From contig JANQLS010000007.1 in assembly GCA_028280485.1 (NCBI GenBank), forward strand, positions 1 through 64,000: a stretch of 64,000 nucleotides of DNA, written 5' to 3'. The DNA is from Planctomycetota bacterium (GTDB lineage: Bacteria; Planctomycetota; UBA8108; JACQVS01). How positions within the stretch are numbered: the first letter of the stretch is position 1; each line of letters starts with the position of its first letter. Both the position numbers and the translations under genes were made by a program. The notes beneath the pieces were generated by a model, which was given only the letters and a program-made list of their open reading frames with translations, was not told where the DNA came from and ran no database searches. This document shows positions 35,223-45,035 of this stretch, one piece after another.

Positions 35223-37775
35223 TCACTTGTTCCGACAGACAGCAACAAACTCACAAAAGAATAATTGATCGTCAGTAGGATCAAAGCCACAAGAAAGTCC
35301 CGGTGCTGGAATTTCTTGGGGATTCCCTAAAAATTGAAAAGATAGGGAATAAATGGCATCCGTGAGATCCACATTTCCGTCATCGTTCACATCAGCAGCA
35401 TCTGAGCAAACGAGATGACCCTTTCCATTGAAAAACAATTCGAGTATGAACAAAGGGTCAGAAATATTATGAAGACCATCACTATTAGCATCCCCACGGA
35501 GGAATTTTCTTTGAATAAATTTATCAAATTGTTCGCGGCTTAGATCCAAAGATTGCTCAATATTAGTAATTGCACTCCTTTGATCATTGGTTGGATTTGA
35601 ATTCAATAAAATCTGGGTTAGAACTTCAATTACGGCGGAGGATATTTCTTCAATCGTAGTTGGAGGAAATGCAAAGGCTCGTGATGCACCATCATTCATA
35701 TGATTCGTCAGGAAAAAATTGTAGAAACCTTTCTCGAAAAATTCCGTTGTAAATTCCCGAACTTCTTTATCTGTTGTTAGTGACCTAGCATCAGCAAAAA
35801 TATTCCAAATCGCATTCGCAACAACTTCACGGTACGGTTCAATGGTATCATTGTTCCCTAAATCGGAAATGTCGTAGGCGTGAGGGCCTGCAGTGCGTCC
35901 AAAGTCAATGTAGCCGAACTTAGGAATCTCTTGCTTGATGGCCGCCAAGGCATCGGTGAATCCTTCTAAGGTAGAGTTTTCACCAAAGATCGGATTGTTA
36001 AATTTACCCTCATTGATCAAGCATCGCCCTCGACCTTCTCCGGGAGGATCGTCTGGATTGGGAATAACAACGAGACCGTTTCGGAATCCACAATCGGAAA
36101 CAAAGCCTTGAAGGGCACCGGTGAGTTGGAAGATCATGTGGTGGGCAACTTCATGATTGATGATTGTTGGAGTGAGAGGTTGTTCGAATTGAGGACCTGC
36201 TGGCGGGGGAATATCCCGATTGAGATTAATAATCATTACTGGTAGGCAAGCGATTCCCCGTTTCTCTTTAGGAAAATAATGCAGAGTGAATTCTTCCTCG
36301 ACAATGGGATCACCGTCAAAAGCTCTACCAGTAGTGTTTAGATCCAATGGAATATTGTGCCTGAGTTGATCTCGATCTTCTTCCAGTGCTGAATACAAAC
36401 TCTTATCAAATTGAACAGCATGATGGTAAGCCATATAATAACCAGAACTGGTAATCAACTTATCTTTGTTTAATTGATAGACAGCCCTTCCACTTAATAA
36501 CTTATCCGGCTCATTTTTTACAAACTGTACTTCCTTTCGGAGCTTAAGATTTCGGCAACTGTGCATCACCCTCACCGTTGGCTCGTAATTTAATACGGCT
36601 CCAGGATCATGCTGTTCCCCATCCTCGATGAGTTCACCGTTCTCATCGAATATTCCGACAGCGCACATTTCACCTGCGAAACCTCTCTCCGTTTCAAACC
36701 AAAGCTCCTCCTTACAACGGCCGTATAAAAGTAATGCTGTAATCTCAGAAACTAACTCATTCTCTCCCGTTTCTTCATTAAAGACCGGCCTTCCATCATC
36801 AATCAAATCGACAACCCCATGCTCATCAGTTTTTCCCTGAGTGGTGATACCCTTCACTGTAATATCTGGCAAACTAGTAAGCTCAAGTTCATTAAAATCG
36901 AAGGGAGTGACAAAAAGGTAATTGGGATCGGAGGGGTCTTGAGTGGGAGTGAAGGCTTGGATACTCGCTTCGATGAGTCCAGATTCAAATCGGAATTCGC
37001 GCACCTCGAATTGATCGAGAGTGACTCCATCGATCAGCATTTCACCCATAGGATTTTCGGGATGATCGAATTTAATTCTCCAAATAGGCAAAACCTCATC
37101 CAAACTATGATTGGGGAAGATGTACTGCTTTTCAATATCCAGAATTTCTTCGCCATATCGTTCTTTAACCAACTCTACCGCTGGTTCGTAGGATTCAAAG
37201 GGAACGGCTGGCGATAAGTCTTCTCTCAGTAAAAAGGATTTAATGTGAACTAGATTCCCATTACTTCGGTTGAAAACAAATCGAATGTTGGCACCTCGAA
37301 CGTAAATGTCGCCAAACTTCTGCCGGTAAGAAACCAATACAAAATATTTGAAACTTTTTACGTAAGGGGCACTCAGTTGTTCTCGAGTCACTCCAAAAAA
37401 GTCAGAGTATTGATCGATAAAGGTTGCAACCGATTCAGCGATATCCTGGGAACCTTGATTCGTAGATATCACTTGGAGCTGTGAGGATTGAATAAAATTG
37501 AAATCATTCTTAGGGAGAATTAACCGTGGAGTTCTCAGTAATTGATCCCAGTAAATTTTAAACGTATCTGAATGATCAAGAAGAAATGCACCATCAGCTT
37601 CAACGGGCGGCGCTTGAGGTTCAAGAGGGGTGGCTTCAGAGATTGGGATTCGACCGTCGTAATCGTAAAGACGATTCAGGTCCACCTCGTGCGAGTGAAG
37701 AACTTGCTGACTCGCAGCTAAAGCCAAGAGACAAATAAAAATACTAAAGGAGATGACAGATTTAAAGTGATTCAT
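35223..37775 (-). CDS. Secreted zinc metalloprotease with dockerin-like C-terminus
   Basis: An 850-residue protein: signal peptide, FTP/PepSY-like propeptide region (~80-260), a middle domain, and a catalytic domain with INHEVAHHM (HExxH) and a downstream STLEGFTDALA helix holding the likely third zinc ligand, like fungalysin-type peptidases. The last ~90 residues are dockerin-like (RGDANSDG, then DVNDDGNVDLTDAI) and end in a Cys-rich tail of a kind common in uncultured planctomycete proteins. GAGGGGG precedes the ATG. Substrate unknown; extracellular protein breakdown is likely. Confidence 0.8.
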   Translation of the reverse strand: MNHFKSVISFSIFICLLALAASQQVLHSHEVDLNRLYDYDGRIPISEATPLEPQAPPVEADGAFLLDHSDTFKIYWDQLLRTPRLILPKNDFNFIQSSQLQVISTNQGSQDIAESVATFIDQYSDFFGVTREQLSAPYVKSFKYFVLVSYRQKFGDIYVRGANIRFVFNRSNGNLVHIKSFLLREDLSPAVPFESYEPAVELVKERYGEEILDIEKQYIFPNHSLDEVLPIWRIKFDHPENPMGEMLIDGVTLDQFEVREFRFESGLIEASIQAFTPTQDPSDPNYLFVTPFDFNELELTSLPDITVKGITTQGKTDEHGVVDLIDDGRPVFNEETGENELVSEITALLLYGRCKEELWFETERGFAGEMCAVGIFDENGELIEDGEQHDPGAVLNYEPTVRVMHSCRNLKLRKEVQFVKNEPDKLLSGRAVYQLNKDKLITSSGYYMAYHHAVQFDKSLYSALEEDRDQLRHNIPLDLNTTGRAFDGDPIVEEEFTLHYFPKEKRGIACLPVMIINLNRDIPPPAGPQFEQPLTPTIINHEVAHHMIFQLTGALQGFVSDCGFRNGLVVIPNPDDPPGEGRGRCLINEGKFNNPIFGENSTLEGFTDALAAIKQEIPKFGYIDFGRTAGPHAYDISDLGNNDTIEPYREVVANAIWNIFADARSLTTDKEVREFTTEFFEKGFYNFFLTNHMNDGASRAFAFPPTTIEEISSAVIEVLTQILLNSNPTNDQRSAITNIEQSLDLSREQFDKFIQRKFLRGDANSDGLHNISDPLFILELFFNGKGHLVCSDAADVNDDGNVDLTDAIYSLSFQFLGNPQEIPAPGLSCGFDPTDDQLFFCEFVAVCRNK

Positions 37776-38277
37776 AGAGCCCCCCTCAAGGCAAATTAGA
37801 ACAACTTATTGTTACCCATTTGACTGCAACAACTGCTTGGAGCATTTGAATAAAGGTCGCGTCGACCTTTATTTGACAGTAACTAACTCGAAATAAAAGA
37901 CACAACGAAACACAATCTGAAGAACTTGATTTCACGAATCCGTTCTCAGATGCCAGAAACAAATTTTATTCACTTGTCGAAGCACAAAGGTTTCGAGATT
38001 GGAGATTTATTAATGTCGATCAACCGAGGAAGGATATCCCAACTCGATGGTTATTCGTAGACCCAAAACCATTTGCCAACCATGGGTACGATAACCAAGG
38101 GCTAACTGCATCATCAAACAAGACCCTCGATGATTTTCTCTCTTAGAATGTATAAATCAGGGTAAGCTAAAGGAGAGAGAACAGCCCAAACTTTAACCTT
38201 TCGAAGGAACACTTTACTAAACTATAAATATTTCTCAAGCAGAAAGTCGATCAAATCAGCAATTCCTGTCAATTGTC
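37776..38277. other. Divergent promoter region
   Basis: About 500 bp between the protease and TPR genes. One clear structure is the inverted repeat AATAAAGGTCG / CGACCTTTATT at 37849-37873, 74 bp upstream of the protease start, which could be an operator. Nothing else recognised. Confidence 0.55.
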
Positions 38278-38736
38278 ATGAGTGTTATAATTATGGATTG
38301 CTTCGATTTAATTAATGCGGGACTGAAATTTCACGAATCCTTTCGGTACAGTGAGGCCATGCCTTACTTCCAGGATGCCCTTAAATCTCATCCTAACTGC
38401 CCTTGCGCGATCTACAATGTCGCGAATACTTGGCACAACATGGGTGAAAATAAAAAATCAAAATCGTTGCTACACAAATTCTTAGCGACTAAAGATCAAA
38501 TCTTAAAGGAGGGTTGCCCAGAATCTCACGAACCGGTGGAATCATTTAAATTAGTTGCCTATTTTTTATTGTTTCATGTCACCCTAGCGATAACGAAATC
38601 ATTTGAACAAGCAGAACCTTATGCCATCGAACATTTAAATAAAAGGCGACGAGGCTTGCTCTCGGTATGGAGCAAAAGAGAAGTCTTAAAACAAATAAAG
38701 CAGGCCCAAAAGGAGTTTGGGACATCTCCTGAGTAA
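38278..38736 (+). CDS. Small TPR protein
   Basis: A 152-residue cytoplasmic protein with two TPR-like helix pairs (residues ~9-75: GLKFHESFRYSEAMPYFQDAL and AIYNVANTWHNMGENKKSKS). The second half is helical with a basic patch (NKRRRGLL). An internal ATG five codons in is also possible. No clear partner; a scaffold role is only inferred from the fold. Confidence 0.6.
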   Translation: MSVIIMDCFDLINAGLKFHESFRYSEAMPYFQDALKSHPNCPCAIYNVANTWHNMGENKKSKSLLHKFLATKDQILKEGCPESHEPVESFKLVAYFLLFHVTLAITKSFEQAEPYAIEHLNKRRRGLLSVWSKREVLKQIKQAQKEFGTSPE

Positions 38737-38856
38737 TAGAAATAGAAGAATCGATTTGCGCTTGGAAAGAGTGGATACCCGGCGGGCCGTAAAATTAAAA
38801 TGGATTAGGAGAGTCAGAGTGCGGCCATGTGGTAGCCTCGGTATTTGGACCGTAAT

Positions 38857-39025
38857 TCCAAGCCCGAAGTGTCAACGAGGGAAGGGAGTGATTTCGTTTT
38901 ATAGAGTTGATTGATTTTATGAAGGGGCGTCAACGTGGAATGACGGTGGGGATTCGTCGGCTCAAACCAACTTGCATTATTTTAAATTGAATGTCGGCAC
39001 TCGCTGACGCTTCGCGCTTGGAATG
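38857..39025. repeat. MITE-like element, reverse orientation
   Basis: Terminal inverted repeats TTCCAAGCCCGAAGTG… (38857) and …CACTTCGC-type CACTCGCTGACGCTTCGCGC (from 38999) enclose a spacer matching, in reverse, the copies at 44748, 48572, 48750, 59547 and 59776. Confidence 0.7.
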
Positions 39026-39082
39026 TGGGTGCTCGTGCTTGGGTGATTGAAAATATTGGATGGGATAGGTGAGTCGAGAAGG

Positions 39083-39106
39083 CCGCAGGCGGAGCCTGCG
39101 GACTAC
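39083..39106. repeat. REP-like unit (GCAGGC stem)
   Basis: CCGCAGGC-GGA-GCCTGCGG then ACTAC, with the GTAG side facing the aspartate kinase stop 10 bp away. Confidence 0.7.
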
Positions 39107-39116
39107 ATTGCGTGAC

Positions 39117-40373
39117 CTAGCCTTCCTCGAAGAAGGCGCCGTGGAGGGCTTGCAAGCCGGCTTCCATTTGGGCGAGGGCGACGACGCAAGTGATCATCAA
39201 ATTCGAGGTACTGATGAGGTCGATGTTGATGTTGGCTTCGGCGAGGGTTTTAAACACTTGGGCGGCGACGCCGGGCTCACGGGCGATGCCTTCACCGACG
39301 ACGCTAATGGTGGCGACTTCGGTATCGATCACCACTTCTTGGCCGCCGACTTTTTGAATTAAGTCTTCGGCCACTGTTCGCAATCGGGGCACGTCTTCAT
39401 CGCTGATGATGAAGGTGATATCGTTGGTACCTTCGTGACTCTGAGCCTGAACGATGAAGTGAATGTTCACGCCTAAAGCACCGATGGTCTCAAAGAGCTT
39501 GGCAGCGATACCCGGTTGATCGGGCACGCGATCGAATGAAATCTTGGCGACTTTATCATTGTGGGGAACTCCCCTAACGACCACTTGTTCCATCGAACCG
39601 AACTCCTTTTGAGCGAATTCTCTTGTACAGACCCACGTACCGGGAGTCTCTTGTTGACTCAAACCCACCATGAAGGGAACTTTGTATTTGCGTGCGATCT
39701 CTACCGAACGCGAATGTAAGACTCGAGCCCCTAAGACCGCCATCTCAAGCATCTCATCGTAACTACACCACTCGATCTTTTTAGCCCCGGAAACCAATCG
39801 AGGGTCAGCGGTGTAAATACCATCGACATCGGTCAAGATCTCGCAGCGATCCGCATTCAATCCTACCGCTAAAGCAACGGCGCTGGTATCGGATCCCCCT
39901 CGACCTAAGGTCGTAATTTCAAGTGCTGGGGAAACGCCTTGGAATCCGGCAATCACGGCGACTTGCCCGGCCTCTAAGGCTTTGAGGATTCGCCCGCCTT
40001 GAACTTCTTGAATGCGCGCGCGGGTGTGAGCGTCGTCGGTTCTCATTCCGGCTTGTAAACCGGTGAATGACCTCGAAGGCACGCCCAACTCGCAGATCGC
40101 CATCGATAGTAAAGAGCTTGAGATGATCTCCCCGGCGTGAAGCAACATATCCATTTCCCGGGGCGTGGGGAGATCGGTGATTTGTTTAGACAGCCCCACC
40201 AACTCATCCGTTGTCTTTCCCATCGCAGAAACCACCACCGCAACGGCATGGCCTTCACGGTGACACCGCGCCACGCGTTCGGCCACCCTTTTGATGTGAT
40301 CGACCGAAGCGACGGAGCTGCCTCCGTACTTTTGAACTAAGATGGTTTGATCCAAACTTTTCGTTTCGGTCAT
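39117..40373 (-). CDS. lysC: Aspartate kinase
   Basis: A 418-residue aspartokinase: KYGGSSVAS at the N-terminus, the kinase core to ~residue 245 with GRGGSDTSAVALAVGL, then two ACT domains (DQPGIAAKLFETIGALGVNIHFI and EPGVAAQVFKTLAEANINI) for allosteric control by threonine and/or lysine. It phosphorylates aspartate, the first step to lysine, methionine and threonine. Last gene of the leftward hom-thrC-thrB-lysC operon, 69 bp after thrB. Confidence 0.95.
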   Translation of the reverse strand: MTETKSLDQTILVQKYGGSSVASVDHIKRVAERVARCHREGHAVAVVVSAMGKTTDELVGLSKQITDLPTPREMDMLLHAGEIISSSLLSMAICELGVPSRSFTGLQAGMRTDDAHTRARIQEVQGGRILKALEAGQVAVIAGFQGVSPALEITTLGRGGSDTSAVALAVGLNADRCEILTDVDGIYTADPRLVSGAKKIEWCSYDEMLEMAVLGARVLHSRSVEIARKYKVPFMVGLSQQETPGTWVCTREFAQKEFGSMEQVVVRGVPHNDKVAKISFDRVPDQPGIAAKLFETIGALGVNIHFIVQAQSHEGTNDITFIISDEDVPRLRTVAEDLIQKVGGQEVVIDTEVATISVVGEGIAREPGVAAQVFKTLAEANINIDLISTSNLMITCVVALAQMEAGLQALHGAFFEEG

Positions 40374-40442
40374 GGGTGGTTACGGGTGAAATCAACTACA
40401 GGATGAATGTTGGATGCAATGGAAGTCTTGAGAGGGTCACGA

Positions 40443-41360
40443 TCACTCGAAGTACTTCAAACCGATGTAATCAGGAGCTAAAACTTTATACTCGGCTTGA
40501 TCGCCCATGCTGGTGATGGTTTCCACCCCGATTTGGCCGAGGTAAGGACCCTGTCCTTTAGTGAACGCGGCGACCGAAGGACCCGCCCCACTGATGAAGG
40601 CACCTAAACAGGCCCGCTCTCGATTGAGACGCGTGATGGTTTCTCCCATCGGAGGGAACAAGGTAGCCCGCCGGTTTTGGTGAAGCTGATCTTGGACTCC
40701 CTGAATCAAAAGTTCTTTTCGATTCAAAAACAATCCCGTCAACAACAAGCCTAAGCGTTGAAGGTTGAAGATGGCTTCGGCTCTTGAGATCGATAAAGGT
40801 AAGACTTCACGAGCCTTTTGAGTGGAAAGCTCTTTGTCAGGGATGATCGCCACGATCTCTAAGCCTTCGGGAATTCTTAAACTGTTGGTCACCAGCTCTT
40901 CGTCGATGATCGCACTGACGGTCAAACCACCGAGAACGGCCGCTGTGACGTTATCCGGGTGCCCTTCCGCTTTACACGCAGCATCTAATACGATTTGACG
41001 TTCAGGAGGAGTCCCTCGCTTCAACCATTCGCCGATACTGATTCCCGCCACGATCGCCGCTGAACTCGACCCGAAGCCTCGCGTCAGAGGAATGTCACTG
41101 TGAACTTTCAGATTCAATCCCATCGGCATCGCATCGCCAGCGTGTTCGGCGATATACCGATAGATCATGTTGGTATGATCGGTAGCAATCTTTTCGGCGT
41201 CTCTCCCGGTGATTTCAATATTTAAGCCTTCACCCCCAGGAGTGGCTTCAACGGTTAAATACATTTGAACAGCTAAGCCAACAGTGTCGAAACCCGAACC
41301 TAAGTTTGCCGTCGATGCGGGCACTCGAACTTTCATGCGGTGGCGAGCACTTCGAGACAT
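40443..41360 (-). CDS. thrB: Homoserine kinase
   Basis: A 305-residue GHMP-family kinase with the N-terminal PASTANLGSGFD motif, the ATP-binding PLTRGFGSSSAAIVAG and the C-terminal GAFISGAGPSVAAF motif. It makes O-phosphohomoserine, the substrate of ThrC. Its ATG overlaps the thrC stop by one base (TGATG), so translation is coupled. Confidence 0.95.
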   Translation of the reverse strand: MSRSARHRMKVRVPASTANLGSGFDTVGLAVQMYLTVEATPGGEGLNIEITGRDAEKIATDHTNMIYRYIAEHAGDAMPMGLNLKVHSDIPLTRGFGSSSAAIVAGISIGEWLKRGTPPERQIVLDAACKAEGHPDNVTAAVLGGLTVSAIIDEELVTNSLRIPEGLEIVAIIPDKELSTQKAREVLPLSISRAEAIFNLQRLGLLLTGLFLNRKELLIQGVQDQLHQNRRATLFPPMGETITRLNRERACLGAFISGAGPSVAAFTKGQGPYLGQIGVETITSMGDQAEYKVLAPDYIGLKYFE

Positions 41361-42436
41361 CAGGATTGGACCTCCCTCAGTACGGCCTCGAATTCAGCTT
41401 TAACTTTCACTGGTTCTTGAGCGAAGGTGATCGCTCGTTCGGGATCTTTCAAGCCGTGCCCCGTTAAAGTGCAAGTGATGACCGAACCGTTTTTAACCTT
41501 ACCTTCTGAAGCGGCTTTCACCAATCCGGCAACCGAAGCTGCGGAGGCAGGCTCACAGAAGACTCCTTCGTGACTGGCGAGGAATTTATACTGTTCGAGG
41601 ATTTCATCGTCGGTGACTTTATCGATCGTTCCACCGGAAGCATCGCGAGCTTCTTCGGCTTTCTTCCAACTGGCAGGATTACCGATACGAATCGCGGTGG
41701 CGATCGTCTCGGGATTTTCGATGACTTTCCCTTCGACGATAGGTGCCGAACCCGCAGCTTGATAACCCATCATTTGAGGAAGCTTGTTCGAACGCCCATT
41801 GTCTTTGAAAACATTAAACCCTGCCCAGTAAGCGGTGATGTTTCCGGCGTTACCGACGGGAATAAAGTGATAGTCGGGCGCCTCGCCTAAGTCGTCGATG
41901 ATTTCCCAGGCGGCGGTCTTTTGACCATCGATCCTGAAGGGGTTCAGTGAATTCACCAAAGTCAATCCCGCTTCCTCCGAAGCTCGAACGACCATCTTTA
42001 AGGCTTCATCGAAATTCCCTTCGATCGCGATTACTCTGGCGCCGTGCATAACCGCTTGAGCCAGTTTCCCCATCGCGATATTACCATCGGGAATCACGAC
42101 AAAACATTTCAATCCAGCACGCGCTGCGTAAGCCGCAGCCGAAGCAGAAGTGTTTCCCGTCGACGCGCAGATAACGCCTTGGCTTCCCGCTTCAACGGCT
42201 TTGGAAATGGCCATCGTCATCCCCCGATCTTTAAAGGAACCGGTAGGATTAGTGCCGTCGTATTTAAGGTAAACCGTGGCTTCTAATGAATGCTCTTCTT
42301 TTAAGTGCTTCTCTAAGTTGGAAGCTCTTAACAGAGGAGTTGTCCCTTCCATCAAACTCACGATGGGAGTCGCCTCCGTTACCGGGAGGAATTCTTTGTA
42401 TCTTTCAATTTGGGGAATCAAACGTGGTTCACTCAT
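41360..42436 (-). CDS. thrC: Threonine synthase
   Basis: A 358-residue PLP enzyme of the short thrC type. NPTGSFKDRGM carries the cofactor lysine, ASTGNTSASAAAYAA binds the phosphate region, and VGNAGNITAYW and CTLTGHGLKD are also typical. It converts O-phosphohomoserine to threonine. It starts 3 bp after hom and overlaps thrB by one base. Confidence 0.95.
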   Translation of the reverse strand: MSEPRLIPQIERYKEFLPVTEATPIVSLMEGTTPLLRASNLEKHLKEEHSLEATVYLKYDGTNPTGSFKDRGMTMAISKAVEAGSQGVICASTGNTSASAAAYAARAGLKCFVVIPDGNIAMGKLAQAVMHGARVIAIEGNFDEALKMVVRASEEAGLTLVNSLNPFRIDGQKTAAWEIIDDLGEAPDYHFIPVGNAGNITAYWAGFNVFKDNGRSNKLPQMMGYQAAGSAPIVEGKVIENPETIATAIRIGNPASWKKAEEARDASGGTIDKVTDDEILEQYKFLASHEGVFCEPASAASVAGLVKAASEGKVKNGSVITCTLTGHGLKDPERAITFAQEPVKVKAEFEAVLREVQS

Positions 42437-42439
42437 GGC

Positions 42440-43735
42440 TTATTCCTGAATCCGAATATGGGTGAATCCTTGTTCGACGAGCCCGGCCTTTTTCAGCTCT
42501 TCGAGACCATCGGTGAGAATCTTATCTTTACAAGTATGCGTGATGATAATCACAGGCACGGTATGCCCCATCTGAGCCTCGGGTTGATTGATCGATCGAA
42601 TACTGATGTTGTGCATTCCGAAAAATGATGTGATTCGACCTAAAACCCCGGGGTTGTCTTTCACTTCGAGGCGAATGTAGTGAGGCAGTTCGACATCCCC
42701 AACGGGAACGAGCTCAGGAACATTGAGGCCGTGAGGATTTCCGCCTTCGCGTTCGCCTCGCGAAGCCCGAAGGACATCCGCGACGATGCTCGAAGCAGTC
42801 GGCAAAGATCCAGCACCCTTTCCCATCACCGACATGCGACCCACCGCATCGCCAACGAGGGAAACGGCGTTGTATTCATCTCGCGCTTGAGCGAGGAGAT
42901 CGTTTTCAGGAACGAGAGTAGGATGCACTCGCATTTCCCAAGCCCCAGTACCGTGTTGTTTGAGAGTACCCACCATTTTGATGGCGTAGCCGAGGTCTCG
43001 AGCGAAGGTGAAGTCACTCGAAGTGATCTCTTGAATTCCTTCAGAGTAAATACACTCGATCGGAACATGAGACCCGGTGATTATTCCTGCTAACAGGGCG
43101 AGCTTATGAGCAGCGTCGCCTCCCGAAACATCCAAAGTGGGATCAGCTTCGGCAAAGCCTTTCTCTTGAGCAAGCTTCAATGCGGTTTCGTAATCGAGAC
43201 CTTCCTCTTCCATCTGAGTCAGAATGAAATTACAAGTTCCGTTGAGGATGGCGGAAAGAGAGGTGATTCCGTTAGCGATCAATCCGTTCTGAAGCATCTC
43301 GATGATCGGAATCGCTGCTGCGACCGATGCCTCGTAGAACACACGTTGATTTTGGCTTAAAGCCGTTTGGAAGATGTCTTTACCGTGGACTGCGAGTACG
43401 GCCTTATTGGCAGTGACGACATCTTTCCCATTTTCTAAGGCTTTGAGAATCCACTTGCGAGGTTCATCGACTCCACCCGCAACCTCGACGAGGAGATCGA
43501 TCTCGGGATCTTCGAGGATCTCATCGGGGTTATCGGTCAGGAGATCACTGATCTCCCCGAAACCAGAAAGGTAGGGACGTGATCGAGAGGTATCGCGAAC
43601 GGCGATCTTCTTCACTTCGATAGCTCGACCAAGGCGGCGGACCAGGGTAGATTCTCTGCGATGGAGAAGCTCGAGAACTCCGCTTCCTACTGTTCCCAAG
43701 CCGATCATCCCCAGACGGTAAGGTTGTTCGTTCAT
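42440..43735 (-). CDS. hom: Homoserine dehydrogenase
   Basis: A 431-residue enzyme: NAD(P)-binding GLGTVGSGVLELL, catalytic-domain markers GTCNFILTQMEEEG and AEADPTLDVSGGDAAHKL, and a C-terminal ACT domain (DNPGVLGRITSFFGMHNISI) for feedback control. It reduces aspartate semialdehyde to homoserine. First gene of the threonine operon; no attenuator-like leader peptide was evident upstream. Confidence 0.95.
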   Translation of the reverse strand: MNEQPYRLGMIGLGTVGSGVLELLHRRESTLVRRLGRAIEVKKIAVRDTSRSRPYLSGFGEISDLLTDNPDEILEDPEIDLLVEVAGGVDEPRKWILKALENGKDVVTANKAVLAVHGKDIFQTALSQNQRVFYEASVAAAIPIIEMLQNGLIANGITSLSAILNGTCNFILTQMEEEGLDYETALKLAQEKGFAEADPTLDVSGGDAAHKLALLAGIITGSHVPIECIYSEGIQEITSSDFTFARDLGYAIKMVGTLKQHGTGAWEMRVHPTLVPENDLLAQARDEYNAVSLVGDAVGRMSVMGKGAGSLPTASSIVADVLRASRGEREGGNPHGLNVPELVPVGDVELPHYIRLEVKDNPGVLGRITSFFGMHNISIRSINQPEAQMGHTVPVIIITHTCKDKILTDGLEELKKAGLVEQGFTHIRIQE

Positions 43736-44318
43736 GATTCAATTGCCTGAAGACTGTTCCTATCAGGGCTTTTAACACTAAGGATAAAGAAGACAAAAGA
43801 TGGGGATCTTATCACGCCTTTGGGGTTGAGATCTGCATCCAAGAAGAAAACATTAGAAGTAAAGTCGACCCGGAGCCCGATTCGTCGGAACCGATTAGAA
43901 CTTAGATCCCCCAAAGTGAGTCACAATTCCCGTTTATGCCATTATATCCATCGGAGAATTTCTTGAAGATCTCGTCGTTAAAACCGCAAAAATCCCACTC
44001 GAAATGAAAAGGAAGACATCGAGAGCTGAACTTTCCACAAGTTGTTCAATTCCCAAGTTCATGTTCAGATAATAGGATTCAGCAGCATCAAAATCTCCCC
44101 AAGTTATTGACCTAACTTATTAGGTTGAAAGAAATAAAAGCGCCCATTTGAGGGTGCAAATTCAGCGCAGGGATTCCATGCTCGTCAATGCGCTTCACAG
44201 GCAGAATTAATTAACGGCATTTCTTAAAAATTTTTTACCCCCAGGAAATGACCTAAACCTAAATATATTCACAAATAAAAGTTGCGGGCCCCCTTATCAG
44301 AACCAATAATCCAATTAT
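43736..44318. other. Upstream region of the threonine operon
   Basis: No gene recognised in 583 bp. It should hold the operon promoter. No T-box, riboswitch or Thr-rich leader ORF was visible by eye. Confidence 0.45.
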
Positions 44319-44490
44319 CCGGGCTGGCTCATCTCACCCTACCCTATTCCAACCCTACCCTTTCGACCCAAACAACCCCGAGCCAGTCCGGTCCTTTTTA
44401 TACGCGGAGCCTATAAAAAGGACTTCATCAATATTGGTCGCGACTATCGGTCGCTCCATCGTGCAAGCGAACCTTCGGTTCGCGCACTCC
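44319..44490. repeat. Multi-hairpin cassette with C-rich loop, copy 1
   Basis: Four hairpins in series: (1) CCGGGCTGGCTC / GAGCCAGTCCGG around a 49-nt loop rich in ACCCTACCC (44319-44391); (2) GTCCTTTTTATA / TATAAAAAGGAC (44391-44423); (3) GCGAC-TATCG-GTCGC (44440-44454); (4) GCGAAC-CTTCG-GTTCGC within GTGCAA…GCAC (44461-44487). Copy 2 is at 48098-48279. Confidence 0.8.
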
Positions 44491-44510
44491 TAAAGGGGGA
44501 CGATACCAAT

Positions 44511-44625
44511 AATAAAGACGGTTGTTATTTAATGGTCGCCGCACTGTAATGATGATAGCGGCTTCCGGCCGCTCCTTGCGGCTCCATCGTGCAAGCGAGC
44601 CTTCAGTTCGCGCACTCCTAAAGGG
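44511..44625. repeat. Partial hairpin cassette
   Basis: Lacks hairpins 1 and 2; keeps AATGGTCGC, a GCGGC…GCCGC hairpin, TGCTCCATCGTGCAAG-like frame and GCGAGC-CTTCA-GTTCGC followed by GCACTCCTAAAG. Confidence 0.65.
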
Positions 44626-44663
44626 ATTCTGCTTTTCTATTTAAACTAATGCTATAGTCACCT

Positions 44664-44691
44664 AGTAGTCGTCTCGCTCCGCGAGGCGATT
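44664..44691. repeat. REP-like unit (CTCGC stem)
   Basis: TAGTAGTCGTCTCGC-TCC-GCGAGGCGA variant. Its likely inverted partner is 45010-45033. Confidence 0.6.
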
Positions 44692-44747
44692 CCTGACTCA
44701 CCTAAGCCATTTCAATTCTATATTCAATCCAAGCAGGATGACCCGCA

Positions 44748-45010
44748 TTTCAAGCGCGAAGCGTTAGCGAGTGCCGAGGCTTCGTTCAAAATGAATATTC
44801 TATTTGGCCGACGAAGCCCATCTTCATTCCGCGCTAACGCTACCTCTTAAATCCATCGACGTTTTAAAACGCAAGCACGCCCAACCCTCGTTGACACTTC
44901 GGGCTTGAAATTTAATCCACCTTCATTCCGCGCTAACGCTACCCCTTAAATCCATCTGCGCTTTAATACCCAATCACGCCCAACCCTCGTTGACACTTCG
45001 GGCTTGAAAT
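44748..45010. repeat. MITE-like element plus duplicated right half
   Basis: Full copy 44748-44911: left end TTTCAAGCGCGAAGCGTTAG, right end CCCTCGTTGACACTTCGGGC then TTGAAAT. 44921-45010 repeats the right half (from CTTCATTCCGCGCTAACGC). Confidence 0.8.
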
Positions 45011-45033
45011 ACGGCTCGAAGGTCGAGCCTACA
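45010..45033. repeat. REP-like unit (GCTCGAAGGTCGAGC)
   Basis: TACGGCTCGAAGGTCGAGCC then TACA; the GTAG-type side points to the HEAT/PQQ gene stop 3 bp away. Confidence 0.7.
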
Positions 45034-45035
45034 AT

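Noticed and set aside
44467-44483. GCGAACCTTCGGTTCGC as a LexA box
   Set aside because: It has a 5-nt centre and is the variable hairpin of the repeat cassette, replaced by other stems in sibling copies, so it is not a promoter operator.
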